Source: an uncultured Methylococcaceae bacterium
GTDB taxonomy: Bacteria > Pseudomonadota > Gammaproteobacteria > Methylococcales > Methylococcaceae
Assembly: GCA_903859815.1 (NCBI GenBank)
Contig: CAIOOA010000016.1
Location: 1 to 34,559 of the forward strand
Direction: 5' to 3'
Length of the DNA: 34,559 nt
Shown here: positions 33,245 through 34,559 of the stretch, piece by piece
How the letters are laid out: the number at the start of each line of letters is the position of its first letter
Position numbering within the stretch: the stretch's first letter is position 1
The notes under the pieces: model-generated
Seen by the model: the letters and a program-made list of their open reading frames with translations, nothing else
Told to the model about the DNA's origin: nothing
Database searches by the model: none
Program-made: the position numbers and the translations under genes

Positions 33245-34221
33245 CATTTAAGCAAAAATCCACAGAGCAGCCACAATGGATTGCAGATTGGGCGCATCCT
33301 GATGACGAGGGCGAGTTATTGGCTTTGTTCAGCCGGGCTTTTAAAAGCGAAATGCCGGAAACGGTATGGCGTTGGAAATATGCCGGACTCGACCCCTTTG
33401 GCGCATTGGCGCGCAGGAATGGGCGAGCGGTGGCTTTCTATGGGGGCATTCCCCGCACGGTCGAACTATTTGGCTCCACGGTGACTGCCGTGCAAATTGG
33501 CGATGTGATGGTGGACCCAGACGAACGCGGTGTGTTGAGGCGGCGTGGGCCGTTTTATTTTGTCGCTGCACATTACTTACAGCATCAAGTTGGCAAGGGT
33601 AAACGCTTTCCGCTTGCCTTTGGCTTCCCATCACGGCGGGCTTATCAGTTGGGCGCGAACCTTGGGCTTTATGCCAAAGCGGGTGAAATCATGCGAGTCG
33701 ACTGGGCCGCATTGAATGCCCGGTTCAATCTCTTATTGCGCACCCGCCTGTTGAACCATTCGCTGGCTGCCCATGCAGACCAACTGTGGCTGGAAATGGC
33801 GGCGGCTTTGAGTCGGCAGATCGTCGGCGTGCGCAATTATGCCTTTCTGAAACAGCGTTACCTCGAACACCCGACTCTCAACTATCGGATATACCTAGTC
33901 TCCCATCGCTTGAGTAACAAGCCTTATGGCATCCTCGTAGTCCGCGAGGAGGGCGATGAACTGTTCTGGGTGGATATGGTCGCACCGCCCGAACGTGTCC
34001 CAGCATTAGTGAGCATCGTCCGCAGATTGGCCTCAGACTTAGGGAAGCCTAGGACTTACACTTGGATCACCGCACAACACGCAGCCTTGTTCGCAGGTGA
34101 ATCGGGCGTGATAAACCCTACCGAAATCGTCATCCCGGCCTTGGATTGGAATCCTGCCATCCTTGCGGACCAACTCCATGATCGTTGGTGGCTGATGGCC
34201 GGCGACACCGATTTCCTTTAA
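33241..34221 (+). CDS. GNAT-fold N-acyltransferase-like protein
   Basis: This 326-aa protein has an N-terminal GNAT domain: DEGELLALFSRAFKSEMPETVWRWKYA, then VAFYGGIPRTVELFGSTVTAVQIGDVMVDPDERGVLRRRG (the strand and acetyl-CoA loop region), and PLAFGFPSRRAYQLGANLGLY. The C-terminal part may be a second, weaker GNAT-like half. Such proteins next to glycan exporters often modify sugars, but the substrate is not evident. I prefer ATG 33241 to the GTG at 33112, whose 43-residue extension looks unlike protein. It follows the Wzt-like gene by 144 nt and may be co-transcribed. Confidence 0.8.
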   Translation: MTFKQKSTEQPQWIADWAHPDDEGELLALFSRAFKSEMPETVWRWKYAGLDPFGALARRNGRAVAFYGGIPRTVELFGSTVTAVQIGDVMVDPDERGVLRRRGPFYFVAAHYLQHQVGKGKRFPLAFGFPSRRAYQLGANLGLYAKAGEIMRVDWAALNARFNLLLRTRLLNHSLAAHADQLWLEMAAALSRQIVGVRNYAFLKQRYLEHPTLNYRIYLVSHRLSNKPYGILVVREEGDELFWVDMVAPPERVPALVSIVRRLASDLGKPRTYTWITAQHAALFAGESGVINPTEIVIPALDWNPAILADQLHDRWWLMAGDTDFL

Positions 34222-34237
34222 TTTCTAAGCACAAAAA

Positions 34238-34300
34238 TTGTTCGTAGTCCCGGCTTTAGCCGGTCTTCATTGTTCGTAGTCCCGGCTTTAGCCGGTCTTC
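34238..34300 (+). repeat. Tandem REP-type repeat, two 31-nt copies plus related hairpin
   Basis: Two identical copies (34238-34268, 34270-34300; 32-nt period) each hold the hairpin CCGGCTTTAGCCGG after TTCGTAGTC. A third, diverged unit with CCGCCTGAAGGCGG follows at 34311-34324 in the opposite sense (GTACTAC). REP-like extragenic palindromes behind the GNAT-like gene; they may also stabilise or end its transcript. Confidence 0.75.
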
Positions 34301-34431
34301 TGTGATCTTTCCGCCTGAAGGCGGTACTACAAACCTGTCCAGATGGCTTCAAAAATCTAAAATGAGAATGACTAGGGTGGCCCGGATGAAGCGAAGCATC
34401 ATCCGCAGCAATTCTCAGTTTGGCGTGGAAG

Positions 34432-34464
34432 CCGTCATTCCGGCATGGACTGCCGGAATCCAGT
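34432..34464 (+). repeat. 33-bp dispersed repeat, copy 2
   Basis: Identical to 65-97. Here it stands without the 15-bp terminal repeats found around copy 1. The flank from 34465 (GCCATGGAC) matches the outer part of the inverted unit at 165-173, so this copy may be a solo unit of the same family. No gene is seen between 34222 and the end of the window. Confidence 0.75.
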
Positions 34465-34559
34465 GCCATGGACGGTATCGGGTCGGCTGCGTAAGTGTTT
34501 GATTAAGCGCTGTGAGTGAACCCAAGTTTCACGTCCATGTGACTGGATGCATTCGGAAC

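Overview
The window looks like a chromosomal segment of a nitrogen-fixing gammaproteobacterium. The nif proteins resemble Azotobacter NifE, NifF, NifO, NifQ and the Shethna FeSII protein. The mixture of nif, uptake hydrogenase, flavodiiron protein, P450 and Rieske oxygenase genes would suit an aerobic methanotroph of the Methylococcales, but that placement is inferred from gene content; no methane oxidation gene or rRNA lies here.

Layout. (1) Positions 1-377: palindromic repeats, including a 197-bp MITE-like element. (2) 377-5679, minus strand: uptake [NiFe]-hydrogenase operon hupSLCDH, with a sigma-54-type promoter and an adjacent perfect palindrome at 5782-5849. The small subunit has the two extra cysteines of oxygen-tolerant group 1 enzymes. 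(3) 6164-6771, plus: cold-shock protein and RRM RNA-binding protein. (4) 6768-11668, minus: a nif accessory run in the order fdxN, nifO, flavodiiron protein, [2Fe-2S] ferredoxin, FeSII-like protein, nifQ, a 58-aa membrane protein, a SIR2-like protein and a small unknown protein. A -24/-12 promoter and two NifA-type TGT-N10-ACA sites lie ahead of fdxN. (5) 11856-14940: cytochrome P450, Rieske oxygenase and a divergent Rieske ferredoxin that has its own -24/-12 box and TGT-N10-ACA site. (6) 15028-17581: an AT-richer accessory patch with two orphan antitoxin-like genes around a small lysine-rich protein and an ImmA/IrrE metalloprotease. (7) 17609-20515: nifE (own sigma-54 promoter and NifA site), an unknown gene, nifF and a Nif11-like gene; nifN is not adjacent. 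(8) 20767-31518: a DUF2235/Tle1-like lipase gene facing a five-gene minus-strand operon: polytopic membrane protein, P-loop GTPase, 1219-aa GAP1-like protein, single-span membrane protein and a vWA-like protein. This is the best candidate for a little-described system, probably a GTPase-centred conflict (defence) module. (9) 31810-34221: Wzt-like ABC ATPase and a GNAT-like protein, followed by REP-type repeats.

How the genes work together: regions 2, 4, 5 (in part) and 7 form one nitrogen-fixation programme. Hydrogenase recycles nitrogenase H2. FdxN, NifF and other ferredoxins carry electrons. NifE, NifQ and probably NifO serve cofactor and molybdenum supply. The FeSII-like and flavodiiron proteins plausibly protect nitrogenase from O2. 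Sigma-54 boxes at four places would let NifA or a related activator switch these together. Inserted between and after them are mobile or defence-type modules and several repeat families. All assignments come from reading the sequence and from memory of protein families; no database search was run.
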